From: 40CM-2-70-7 sp035505915
GTDB lineage: Bacteria; Gemmatimonadota; Gemmatimonadetes; Gemmatimonadales; GWC2-71-9
Direction: 5' to 3'
Length of the DNA: 64,000 nucleotides
Assembly: GCA_035505915.1 (NCBI GenBank)
Contig: DATJQI010000032.1
Span: forward strand, 14,592 to 78,591
Shown here piece by piece: positions 1-7,395 of this stretch; the first letter of the stretch is position 1, and each line of letters starts with the position of its first letter. The notes beneath the pieces are model-generated. The model saw only the letters and a list, made by a program, of their open reading frames with translations. It was not told the DNA's origin and did no database searches. Made by a program: the position numbers and the translations under genes.

Positions 1-1
1 T

Positions 2-83
2 GTCGGGTTTCAGGCCTTTCGAACCCGACTCCTCACGGCAGACCCGACACCCGACACCCGACACCTGACACCTGATACCTGAG
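2..83. repeat. Tandem heptamer array upstream of atpD
   Basis: Six consecutive 7-base units fill 42-83: ACCCGAC three times, then ACCTGAC, ACCTGAT and ACCTGAG. Just upstream GTCGGGTT (2-9) faces AACCCGAC (22-29), so the array also has an opposing arm and could fold into a hairpin. It ends 7 bases before the atpD start and leaves no clear Shine-Dalgarno sequence there. It belongs to the heptamer family seen at many other places in this window. Confidence 0.85.
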
Positions 84-90
84 ACTCTCA

Positions 91-1539
91 ATGGCGACGA
101 AGACCAAGGCAGCTCCGAAGAAGCCCGCCGGGGATACGGCGCAGAACGTCGGGCGGGTCGTGCAGGTCATCGGCCCGGTGCTCGACGTCGAGTTCGAGCC
201 CCAGCACATCCCCGAGCTGTACAACGCGGTGGTCGTGGAGCACGCCGGCGGCAAACTGGTGGCCGAAGTGCAGCAGCACATCGGGCGGAACCAGGCGCGC
301 GCGGTCGCGATGAGCTCCACGGACGGCGTGGTCCGCGGGATGCCGGTGATCGACACCGGCAGCCCCATCACGGTGCCGGTGGGCAAGGCGGCCCTTGGCC
401 GGATCCTCAACGTGCTGGGCGACCCCGTGGACGAGGGGCCCGCCATTCCCGCCTCCGCCGAGCGGTGGCCCATCCACCGGGAGACCCCGAAGTTCGTGGA
501 TCTCGAGCCCAAGACCGAGATCTTCGAGACCGGCATCAAGGTCGTGGACCTGATCGCCCCCTTCGTGAAGGGCGGCAAGATTGGGCTCTTCGGCGGCGCC
601 GGCGTGGGCAAGACCGTCATCATCCAGGAGCTCATCCACAACGTGGCGCTGGGCCACGGTGGCCGTTCCGTGTTCTGCGGCGTGGGGGAGCGGACCCGCG
701 AAGGGAACGACCTCTATCTGGAAATGAAGGAGTCCGGCGTCATCGACTCCTGCTCCCTCATCTACGGGCAGATGAACGAGCCGCCCGGCGCCCGGCTCCG
801 CGTGGGCCTCTCGGGCCTCACCGTGGCCGAGTACTTCCGGGACGTCGAAGGCCAGGACGTGCTGGTGTTCATCGACAACATCTTCCGCTTCACCCAGGCC
901 GGGTCCGAGGTGTCGGCGCTCCTCGGCCGGATGCCGTCGGCGGTGGGGTACCAGCCCACGCTGGCCACCGAGATGGGGGCCCTGCAGGAGCGGATCACGT
1001 CGACCAAGAAGGGCTCGATCACGTCGGTGCAGGCGATCTACGTGCCCGCCGACGACCTGACCGACCCCGCGCCCGCCACGGCGTTCTCGCACCTGGACGC
1101 CACGGTCGTGCTCTCGCGGCAGATCGTCGAGCTCGGCATCTACCCCGCGGTGGACCCGCTCGCCTCGAGCTCGCGGATCCTGGACGCCCAGTACCTGGGC
1201 GACCGGCACTACAAGGTGGCCACGGAAGTCCAGCGCATCCTCCAGCGCTACAAGGATCTGCAGGACATCATCGCGATCCTCGGAATGGACGAGCTCTCCG
1301 AAGAGGACAAGACCCTGGTGGCGCGCGCCCGGCGGGTCCAGCGCTTTCTGTCCCAGCCGTTCTTCGTGGCGTCCCAGTTCACGGGACTCGAGGGCAAGTA
1401 CGTGAAGCTCGAGGACACCGTGGCGTCGTTCGAGCGCGTGGTCTCGGGCGAGTTCGACCATCTGCCCGAGCAGGCGTTCTACATGCAGGGCGGCATCGAC
1501 GACGTGGTGGCCCAGTCCAAGAAGATGGCGGGCGCCTGA
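91..1539 (+). CDS. atpD: F1F0 ATP synthase subunit beta
   Basis: Catalytic beta subunit of the F1 sector, which makes ATP from ADP and phosphate on the cytoplasmic face of the membrane. The 482-residue product has the family's usual length. Walker A GGAGVGKT is at residues 168-175, followed by GERTREGNDL with the catalytic glutamate at about 200, then the ALLGRMPSAVGYQPTLA segment and the DELSEED motif near the C-terminus. The N-terminus has an extra basic, Ala/Pro-rich stretch of about 18 residues before the beta-barrel domain. The stop overlaps the atpC start (TGATG), so the two are probably translationally coupled. atpG is not in the window, and a heptamer repeat sits directly upstream. 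Confidence 0.98.
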   Translation: MATKTKAAPKKPAGDTAQNVGRVVQVIGPVLDVEFEPQHIPELYNAVVVEHAGGKLVAEVQQHIGRNQARAVAMSSTDGVVRGMPVIDTGSPITVPVGKAALGRILNVLGDPVDEGPAIPASAERWPIHRETPKFVDLEPKTEIFETGIKVVDLIAPFVKGGKIGLFGGAGVGKTVIIQELIHNVALGHGGRSVFCGVGERTREGNDLYLEMKESGVIDSCSLIYGQMNEPPGARLRVGLSGLTVAEYFRDVEGQDVLVFIDNIFRFTQAGSEVSALLGRMPSAVGYQPTLATEMGALQERITSTKKGSITSVQAIYVPADDLTDPAPATAFSHLDATVVLSRQIVELGIYPAVDPLASSSRILDAQYLGDRHYKVATEVQRILQRYKDLQDIIAILGMDELSEEDKTLVARARRVQRFLSQPFFVASQFTGLEGKYVKLEDTVASFERVVSGEFDHLPEQAFYMQGGIDDVVAQSKKMAGA

Positions 1540-1787
1540 TGCGGGTCGTGGTGATCTCTCCGGAACAGTCGGTCTTCGACGGCGACGCCGATCAAGTCGT
1601 GGCGCCCGCCTTCGACGGCGAGGTGGGCATTCTCCCCCGGCACGCGCCGTTCATGACGCTGCTCGGGAACGGCGTGCTGGCCGTGAAACAGGGCGCCACC
1701 ACCAGCCGGTTCCAGGTGAGTGGCGGATTCCTGCAGGTCCTTCAGGATACGGTCAGGGTGGTGGCGGGGGAGGCCCGAACCGCCTGA
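1539..1787 (+). CDS. atpC: F1F0 ATP synthase subunit epsilon, short form
   Basis: Central-stalk epsilon subunit. The ATG overlaps the atpD stop by one base. The 82-residue product contains the N-terminal beta-sandwich (MRVVVISPEQSVFDGDADQV, then GEVGILPRHAPFMTLLGNG) and stops at its end. The C-terminal two-helix domain that in about 135-residue epsilon proteins can inhibit ATP hydrolysis is missing. Short epsilons are known from some phyla, so this can be natural and not a truncation; nothing after the stop resembles a lost helical domain. A hairpin-forming repeat follows. Confidence 0.93.
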   Translation: MRVVVISPEQSVFDGDADQVVAPAFDGEVGILPRHAPFMTLLGNGVLAVKQGATTSRFQVSGGFLQVLQDTVRVVAGEARTA

Positions 1788-1830
1788 TCCAGGGAACTCG
1801 CACGGTGGATTCGTGTATCCCCATTCGCTA

Positions 1831-1906
1831 GTCGGTTAGTTGTTAGTCGGTTAGACGGTTAGGGCTCCTCCTCGCTGGGGTTCCTAACCGTCTAACCGAC
1901 TAACTA
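1831..1906. repeat. Inverted repeat built of AGNCGGTT units (copy 1)
   Basis: A perfect 21-base inverted repeat has arms at 1843-1863 and 1883-1903 with a 19-base loop. Each arm is made of 7-8 base units of the type AGTCGGTT/AGACGGTT. It lies 55 bases after atpC and has no T-run, so it could end or stabilise the atp transcript, but its sequence family recurs at 7295-7391 between unrelated genes. The rest of the 1788-2017 gap shows nothing recognisable apart from the ribosome binding site of the next gene. Confidence 0.85.
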
Positions 1907-2017
1907 CCTGCGTCTGTTGATTTTCCCCCAGTGACTTCCTACCGTTGGGCGGGGTTAGACCCCTGACGGGTCCGGACCATCCGGTCTCGCGGCGATTCAC
2001 CAGTGCGGAGGGCACTC

Positions 2018-2662
2018 ATGAAACGCGAATGGCTTCTGGTAGCGTTGGCGATCGGCGCGGCGGCCCCGGCATCGGCCCAGCTGATCGGCATGCCGGTGTG
2101 GAACAGCCCGTCGGGCGGCACCGGGCTCACCATTTCCGGCGACTACGGCAAGCCGGACAACAACGGCGGCTCGGGCTCGGCCTTCGGCGGCCGCGCGACC
2201 CTCGGTCTCGGCACCCTGTCGGTGACCGCCGGCCTGGCCAGCGACAAGCCCAGCGGCGGCTCGAGCGTCACGTCCTACGGCGGCGACCTCGCGTTCCGCG
2301 TCATCGGCGGGCCGCTGGTGCCGGTCAAGATCAACATCCAGGGCGGGGCCGCCCACGCCTCGGTGTCGGGCGTCGGCTACACCAACGTCACCGGAGCGGT
2401 CGGCATCGGCGTCACCTTGCCCATGCCCGGAATCAGCATCGAGCCCTACGTCTCCCCCGGTATCCGGTACCAGAAGGTCGGCTCCATCGGCCCCATCGCC
2501 GGCGCCAGCAGCACGAATTTCGGATTCGCGGTCGGCGCCAACGTCGGCTTCGGGATGCTCGGCGTGCACCTGGCCTACGACCTCACCAAGGTCTCCGGCG
2601 GGAACGTCGGTATCTTCGGCATCGGCGTCCACCTGGCGCTGAAAGTGCCGCTCGGGATGTAG
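2018..2662 (+). CDS. Secreted outer-membrane beta-barrel-like protein, function unknown
   Basis: A 214-residue protein with a clear signal peptide (MKREWLLVALAIGAAAPASA, cleavage before Q). The mature part is rich in Gly, Ser and Val with alternating short strands, and ends in a segment typical of small outer-membrane barrels (VGIFGIGVHLALKVPLGM). The start is the ATG at 2018, because GGAGGG at 2007-2012 lies five bases upstream; an in-frame GTG at 2003 overlaps that site and is less likely. I do not recognise a specific family. It stands alone on the plus strand between atpC and a lipoprotein gene, with a strong hairpin after its stop. Confidence 0.75.
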   Translation: MKREWLLVALAIGAAAPASAQLIGMPVWNSPSGGTGLTISGDYGKPDNNGGSGSAFGGRATLGLGTLSVTAGLASDKPSGGSSVTSYGGDLAFRVIGGPLVPVKINIQGGAAHASVSGVGYTNVTGAVGIGVTLPMPGISIEPYVSPGIRYQKVGSIGPIAGASSTNFGFAVGANVGFGMLGVHLAYDLTKVSGGNVGIFGIGVHLALKVPLGM

Positions 2663-2693
2663 GCCGTTCACATTCACGCAGGCCGTCTTTACC

Positions 2694-2733
2694 TTTGGGG
2701 CGCGCCCCTCCGTACACCAGGGCGCGCCCCAAA
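2694..2733 (+). terminator. 14-bp perfect hairpin after the barrel-like gene
   Basis: The arms TTTGGGGCGCGCCC (2694-2707) and its exact complement (2720-2733) enclose a 12-base loop. The hairpin starts 32 bases after the stop at 2662 and ends 16 bases before the next GTG start. No T-run follows, so it may be an intrinsic terminator, an attenuator or a transcript-stabilising hairpin. Confidence 0.6.
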
Positions 2734-2749
2734 CCATTTCGGGAGACCC

Positions 2750-3142
2750 GTGCGACCCCTGACCCCGTTCGCTGTTCTGGCGCTGCTCCTCGGCGCGTCC
2801 GCCTGCGCCACCACATACGACGCCACGCGCCTCGGCGTACCGGTCACCCTGGCGGACTCGAGCCAGGCGCCCGCGGGCACCCCGTTCCGGGTGACCAAGC
2901 ACCCCGTGTTCGTCTTGTGGGGATTGGTGACGGCCAGTGAGCCGAACCTCGAAGATCTCTTCGCCGGCCAGCTCGGCGCCGGGGCGTCCTTGACCCGGGT
3001 GCGGATCCATTCGCGGATGACCTGGAGCGACCTGCTGTTCACGGTGATCACCGCGGGCTTCGTGTCCCCCCGGTCCGTGACGTTCGAAGGCCAGATCGTG
3101 GGCGGGGCCGGCGCCGGCCCGGCGCCCACCGCCTCCCACTAG
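2750..3142 (+). CDS. Bor-like lipoprotein
   Basis: A 130-residue protein with a lipoprotein signal peptide ending GASAC (Cys19). The body (KHPVFVLWGLVTASEPNLED, then TWSDLLFTVITAGFVSPRSV) follows the pattern of the lambda Bor family: a short strand, a variable loop, and a hydrophobic GL.T.GF..P segment. Bor proteins are small outer-membrane lipoproteins, linked to serum resistance in phage lambda; many chromosomal relatives have no known role. The start is GTG with GGGAGA just upstream. Its stop overlaps the 3' end of waaA on the other strand by four bases. Confidence 0.6.
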   Translation: MRPLTPFAVLALLLGASACATTYDATRLGVPVTLADSSQAPAGTPFRVTKHPVFVLWGLVTASEPNLEDLFAGQLGAGASLTRVRIHSRMTWSDLLFTVITAGFVSPRSVTFEGQIVGGAGAGPAPTASH

Positions 3143-4443
3143 TCCAAGAGCCCCCGCACCAGCGCGGCGGTCCGCTCCGCCGCTCCACGTCCTTCTTCCA
3201 CCACCCGCCGCGCCGCGAGCCCCGCCGTTCGCCGCGCGGCGGTGTCGTGATGCCAGACCGAGAGCCTTCCCACCAGCGCCTTGCGCCCGTCTTCGGGCAG
3301 CGTCACGGCGCCTCCCGCCTTCAGGAGCAGTCCGGCGTCCCGGCTCATCTGCCAGCGGGGCCCGAAAATCACCGGGATGGCGAACGCCGAGGGCTCGAGC
3401 ACCGAGTGGAGCCCGGCCCGGTGGTACGCTCCGCCGACGAACGCCACGTCGGCGGCGGCGTAGAGATCCGCCAGGATCCCCACCCGGTCCACCACGATCA
3501 GCGGGGCCGAGCCGCCCGGCGCGAGCTGGGAGAGCCGGACCGGGCGGGGCAGGCCGGCCGCCTCCGCGCGGGTCGCGATGCCGGCCAGGTGGTCGGGGTT
3601 CGGTTCATGGGGTGCCAGCACCAGCCGGGCCGCCGGAAGCTGGATGCGGAGGTCGGCGAACGCGGGAAGCAGGACCGCTTCGTCCGCGGGCCACGTCGAT
3701 CCCGCCACCAGCGTGTAGGCGCCGCCGCCGGGCACGGCGAGCCGCGCCAGCGCGTCCCCGGTCGGGTCGAGGCGCTCGGCCCGCTCGAGCACGCTGTCGT
3801 AGCGCGTGTCCCCGGTGATGGTGACCGCGCCGGGGCGGGCGCCCAGCCGCTCCAGCCGGCCGGCGTCGTCCTGGCTGATCGCCCCGATCCGGTCGAGCGC
3901 TTCGTAGGCCGGTCGGGCCCAGCCACGGGCGGGCCAGCGGAGCCGGGAGCTCGAGGGGGACACGGTCGCCGAGATCAGGCCCAGCTTCACCCCCCGGGCC
4001 GCGGCGCCGAGAGTGAGCTCCGGCCAGACGTCGAGCTTGGAGAAGATCAGCGCCGACGGCCGCAGCGCGTCGAGCGCGGCGCGGATGGCGGCGGGGCGGT
4101 CCCACGGGAGGTAATCGGCGATGTCCGCCGGCAGACTCTGCGCCAGCCGCTCCGCCGACGGCGAGAAGAACGTGTACGCCAGCTGCCAGTCGGGGCGCGT
4201 CGCGCGGAGCATCTCGACGACGGGCTTGGCCTGCAGTCCCTCGCCGACCGACGGCGCGTGAATCCACACGAGGGGGCGGCGGGGATCCCGCGCGCGCTCG
4301 CCCCAGGCGGCCAGCCGAGCCGCGAGCTCCCGCCGTCCTTCCAGACCCCGCGCGAGCTTGGGCGCGAAGCGGGCGGCCACCGGGGCGACGCCCGCCACCG
4401 TCCTGATGCCCAGCCGGTACCACAGCGACGGGCCCCGCGCCAT
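3139..4443 (-). CDS. waaA: 3-deoxy-D-manno-octulosonic acid (Kdo) transferase
   Basis: Adds Kdo from CMP-Kdo to the lipid A precursor at the inner membrane. The 434-residue length fits the family. WIHAPSVGEG at about residues 60-69 is the conserved N-terminal motif with the catalytic glutamate, ITGDTRYDSV and LAPHEPN lie in the GT-B C-terminal domain, and LEPSAFAIPVIFGP is the sugar-nucleotide site. The usual E-T-E-x-WP motif is changed here to SKLDVWPEL. The ATG follows the stop of the upstream thioredoxin-like gene with no gap (TGAATG), so they are likely co-transcribed. It is the main evidence in the window for lipopolysaccharide. Confidence 0.9.
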   Translation of the reverse strand: MARGPSLWYRLGIRTVAGVAPVAARFAPKLARGLEGRRELAARLAAWGERARDPRRPLVWIHAPSVGEGLQAKPVVEMLRATRPDWQLAYTFFSPSAERLAQSLPADIADYLPWDRPAAIRAALDALRPSALIFSKLDVWPELTLGAAARGVKLGLISATVSPSSSRLRWPARGWARPAYEALDRIGAISQDDAGRLERLGARPGAVTITGDTRYDSVLERAERLDPTGDALARLAVPGGGAYTLVAGSTWPADEAVLLPAFADLRIQLPAARLVLAPHEPNPDHLAGIATRAEAAGLPRPVRLSQLAPGGSAPLIVVDRVGILADLYAAADVAFVGGAYHRAGLHSVLEPSAFAIPVIFGPRWQMSRDAGLLLKAGGAVTLPEDGRKALVGRLSVWHHDTAARRTAGLAARRVVEEGRGAAERTAALVRGLLD

Positions 4444-5070
4444 TCAGGTGCCGGGGTGGGCGGTCTTCGCGGTGTAGATCGAGTCGAGTACCGTCTGGAG
4501 CACGGCGTACGGCGGAGCGCCCTCCAGCAACCCGCCCTCGATGTAGAAGGAGGGCGTGGCGTGCGCGCCGGCCCGGGCCGCACTGGCCGCATCGGCGTCG
4601 ATGGCGGGCCGGGTCGCGTGCCCCTCGACGCAGGTTCGCAAGGCCGGCTGTGAGAGATGAAGAGAGTCGCCGAGTCCATACAGGTACGGCAGCGGCGCAT
4701 CGAGGTCCGCCCACTCATCCTGGTGGTGGTACAGCAGATCGTGCATGGGCCAGAACTTCCCCTGCCGGGCCGCGCACATCGCCACCTCGGCGGCCGGGAT
4801 GGTGTTCTTGTGGATGCTCGTCAGCGGAAGGTTGATGAACACCCAGTGGACCTTGCCGGTCTGGATGTAGTCGTGCTCCACTCTGGGAAGCTCGGTGATC
4901 GCGAACGCCCGGCAGGCGGGGCACTGGAAATCGGCCATTTCATACACGGTGACCGGCGCGGTGCGCGCGCCCTGGGAACGCTGGGCGGCTCCGTCGGCCT
5001 GCTGGCCGCGCCCCGGCGCGGCGGCGGCCAGAGCAAGGAGCGACACTGTAACAAAGCGGATACCGCGCAC
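4444..5070 (-). CDS. Secreted DsbA-like thioredoxin-fold protein
   Basis: A 208-residue protein with an N-terminal signal peptide and a DSBA/thioredoxin-4-type fold. The redox motif CPAC is at residues 50-53 after VTVYEMADFQ; the cis-proline region is ATPSFYIEG. It probably oxidises, reduces or isomerises cysteines in exported proteins. I chose the GTG at 5070 because AAAGGA sits four bases upstream and the signal peptide then begins MRGIRFVTVSLLALAAAAPG; an in-frame ATG at 5115 would put 15 polar residues before it. The stop abuts the waaA start. It faces the TPM gene across a 128-bp divergent gap. Confidence 0.85.
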   Translation of the reverse strand: MRGIRFVTVSLLALAAAAPGRGQQADGAAQRSQGARTAPVTVYEMADFQCPACRAFAITELPRVEHDYIQTGKVHWVFINLPLTSIHKNTIPAAEVAMCAARQGKFWPMHDLLYHHQDEWADLDAPLPYLYGLGDSLHLSQPALRTCVEGHATRPAIDADAASAARAGAHATPSFYIEGGLLEGAPPYAVLQTVLDSIYTAKTAHPGT

Positions 5071-5198
5071 GGATTCCTTTCGGTTGAAGGGGCCGAACTC
5101 TTTTCCCGGCTGCATCTTGGGGGGGCCGCGCCGCCCGAGTCAAGCGCGCCCGGGGCGGACTGACACCATTCCGGCCGCGACAGCGTAGTTTTCGGGCC

Positions 5199-6002
5199 GT
5201 GATCCTCTCCTGGCTTCACCGGATCGCTCTGATCCTCCAGACGCTCACCATCCCCGCGCCCACCGGGTACGTGAGCGATTTCGCGGGCGTGCTCGACGCC
5301 GGCTCCATCAGCCGCATGACGGCGACCATCCAGGACCTGAAGGCCAGGACCAAGGCGGAGATCGCCGTGGTGACCCTGTCGAGCCTCCAGGGCCGCGACG
5401 CCGGGGACGTGGCCCTGCAGATCGGCCGGGCCTGGGGCGTCGGGGCGAAGGGGAATCCGGGTGATACGGTCCGCAACCGGGGGATCGTGATTCTCTTGGT
5501 GCCCCGCCAGAATCACCGGGCCGGCACGGGGAAATTCTGGATCGCGACGGGCCTGCAGAGCGAGGGGATCGTCACCGACGCGGAGGCGGGCCGGATCCGC
5601 GACGAGGTGACGCCCGAGCTGGCCCGGGAGGACTACGGCGACGCGCTGGTGCACGCCACGCAGCTCGTGGCCCAGCGTCTCGCGCAGGGGTTCAACGTCA
5701 CCCTCGACTCGAGCACCACGCCCCCGGTGAATGAGCCCTCGGGCCGGGACGTGGGCCAGTCGCCGATCCCCTTCATCGTCATCGTCGCCCTGATGCTGCT
5801 CTTCGCGGGCCTCCGCTCCGGACTCCTGCCCGGGCTCCTCCTGGGGAGCGCCATGTCCCGTCGCAACCGGTGGGGCGGCTGGGGGAGCGGCGGCGGCTGG
5901 GGCGGCGGTGGGGGCAGCTGGGGCGGGGGCGGCGGTGGCGGCTTCGGCGGGTTCGGTGGAGGCGGCGGATTCGGCGGCGGCGGTGCGGGAGGGAGCTTCT
6001 AG
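5199..6002 (+). CDS. TPM-domain membrane protein with glycine-rich tail
   Basis: A 267-residue protein: N-terminal hydrophobic segment, TPM domain (about residues 23-160, with YVSDFAGVLD, EIAVVTLSSL and RGIVILLVP), a transmembrane stretch at about 188-219, then a tail of nearly pure Gly/Trp/Phe (about 224-267). TPM proteins have been linked to phosphatase activity and to photosystem II repair in plants; in bacteria their role is poorly defined, and they are often encoded beside LemA, as here two genes away. The start is GTG at 5199 without a strong ribosome site. The stop TAG overlaps the GTG of the next gene by one base. Confidence 0.85.
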   Translation: MILSWLHRIALILQTLTIPAPTGYVSDFAGVLDAGSISRMTATIQDLKARTKAEIAVVTLSSLQGRDAGDVALQIGRAWGVGAKGNPGDTVRNRGIVILLVPRQNHRAGTGKFWIATGLQSEGIVTDAEAGRIRDEVTPELAREDYGDALVHATQLVAQRLAQGFNVTLDSSTTPPVNEPSGRDVGQSPIPFIVIVALMLLFAGLRSGLLPGLLLGSAMSRRNRWGGWGSGGGWGGGGGSWGGGGGGGFGGFGGGGGFGGGGAGGSF

Positions 6003-6721
6003 TGGCCAAGACGACGGTGGAGCAATTCGCGGAGAGCGTTCGGGGGGCCCTGGGGGCCCATCTCGTCAGTCTCGTGCTGTTCGGGTCGGCGGCCCGGCGT
6101 GGTGACGGCGGCCCGGCGGACACGATCGTGATCCTGGACCGCGTCGACGGGGCGGCGCTGGCGTCGCTCGCCGCGGCGTCCCGCGACTGGCTGAAGGACG
6201 GCCATCCCGCGCCGCTCGTGTTCGGCGAGGGCGAATGGAAGGACTCGGCCGACGTGTTCGCCATCGAGCTCGGCGACATGCGGGCCCACCATCGCGTCCT
6301 GGCGGGGCGGGACCCCTGGGCCGGGGTGGCGCCGCGGGACGAGGATGTGCGCCGGCAGCTCGAGCAGGAGCTGCGCGGCAAGGTGATCCGCCTGCGGCAG
6401 GCGTACGTCGGCGCGGCGCGGGAGCCCGCCGAGCTCGGGCGGGCCGTGCTGGGCAGCGTATCGGGCTTCCTGACGATGCTTCGCGCGGTGCTGCGCCTGG
6501 CCCGGCGCGACGCGCCGGCGGACCGCGCCGCCCTCATCGCGGAGGCGGCGCCCCTGGTGGGGTTCGAGGCCGGCCCGGTGACCACGCTGGCCGTGGCGGC
6601 CCGCGAGCGTCGCGCCGTGAAGCTCGCCCCCGATGATCCCGCCGCCGCCGCCTATCTCGCGGCGGTGACGCGGACCGCGCAGTACGTGAACGACCTTCCC
6701 ACAAGGAGTGATGGCCGGTGA
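6002..6721 (+). CDS. Nucleotidyltransferase-fold (MNT-like) protein
   Basis: A 239-residue protein starting at the GTG that overlaps the TPM stop. Residues 24-42 read LVLFGSAARRGDGGPADTI: the G-S motif of the minimal nucleotidyltransferase fold is present, but the metal-binding D-x-D that normally follows appears as D-T-I, so catalytic activity is doubtful. The rest is alpha-helical and Ala/Arg-rich, resembling the HEPN-like helical part found with such domains, though no R-x4-6-H motif is obvious. The stop overlaps the LemA GTG start by three bases (GTGA). Its place between TPM and LemA suggests a shared envelope role. The function is unknown. Confidence 0.6.
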   Translation: MAKTTVEQFAESVRGALGAHLVSLVLFGSAARRGDGGPADTIVILDRVDGAALASLAAASRDWLKDGHPAPLVFGEGEWKDSADVFAIELGDMRAHHRVLAGRDPWAGVAPRDEDVRRQLEQELRGKVIRLRQAYVGAAREPAELGRAVLGSVSGFLTMLRAVLRLARRDAPADRAALIAEAAPLVGFEAGPVTTLAVAARERRAVKLAPDDPAAAAYLAAVTRTAQYVNDLPTRSDGR

Positions 6722-7281
6722 ACGCACGCCGTTTCCTTTCGGTGCTCGCGCTCGCGCTGGTGGCGGGCTGCGGGTACAACACGATCCAGACCTACGACGA
6801 GCAGGTGAACCAGGCCGGCGCGCAGATCAAGGTGCAGCTGCAGCGCCGCGCCGACCTCATTCCCAATCTCGTCGCGACGGTGAAGGGGTACGCCAAGCAG
6901 GAGGATACGATCTTCATCGCGGTGGCCAACGCGCGGGCCAAGCTGGCGGGTGCCGTGCAGAGCGGCGACCTGGCGCAGATGGCGCAGGCCAACGCCGGGC
7001 TGACCGCCCCGCTCGGCCGCCTGCTCGCGATCGCCGAGAATTACCCACAGCTCAAGTCGAACGAGAACTTCCGGTCCCTGCAGGACGAGCTGGAGGGGAC
7101 CGAAAACCGGATCGCCGTCTCGCGGGGGGACTACAATCAGGCGGTGAACCAGTACAACGCGTACATCCGGCGCTTTCCGGCCGTCCTGACCGCCAAGATC
7201 ATCGGCAAGGGACCGCGGCCGTACTACGATCTGGAGACGCCCGGCGCGGCGAACGCGCCGAAGGTGGATTTCTCGCATTGA
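6718..7281 (+). CDS. lemA: LemA family lipoprotein
   Basis: A 187-residue LemA protein. The signal peptide ends in a lipobox (LVAGC, Cys18), and the conserved LemA core follows: YNTIQTYDEQVNQAG, QLQRRADLIPNLVATVKGY and a coiled helical bundle up to about residue 165. GTG start with AAGGAG about ten bases upstream, overlapping the previous stop. LemA proteins are envelope-associated helical bundles of uncertain function that co-occur with TPM-domain proteins, as here. A long inverted repeat follows and separates it from the convergent M23 peptidase gene. Confidence 0.92.
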   Translation: MNARRFLSVLALALVAGCGYNTIQTYDEQVNQAGAQIKVQLQRRADLIPNLVATVKGYAKQEDTIFIAVANARAKLAGAVQSGDLAQMAQANAGLTAPLGRLLAIAENYPQLKSNENFRSLQDELEGTENRIAVSRGDYNQAVNQYNAYIRRFPAVLTAKIIGKGPRPYYDLETPGAANAPKVDFSH

Positions 7282-7289
7282 AAAGAAAG

Positions 7290-7391
7290 TCGGTTAGTTG
7301 TTAGGCGGTTAGGCGGTAGTAAACAACCGAGGGGCCTCGAGAACCGGGGCCCCCCTCGTTACGAACTAACCGCCTAACCGCCTAACAACTA
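7290..7391. repeat. Inverted repeat of AGGCGGTT units with inner hairpin (copy 2)
   Basis: Perfect 23-base arms at 7295-7317 and 7369-7391, built from 7-8 base units (TTAGGCGG type). The 51-base loop holds a second hairpin with CGAGGGG (7328-7334) facing CCCCTCG (7352-7358). It fills the gap between the convergent lemA and M23 genes and may act as a two-way terminator. Same sequence family as 1831-1906. Confidence 0.85.
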
Positions 7392-7395
7392 GTAA

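Noticed and set aside
88..1461. 457-codon open frame on the minus strand opposite atpD
   Set aside because: Its protein is Arg/His/Gly-rich without any domain, and atpD on the other strand is certain. High GC leaves antisense frames open.
5870..6000. Independent repeat element in the TPM gene tail
   Set aside because: The GGC-rich repeats are codons for the glycine-rich tail common in TPM proteins, not a separate element.
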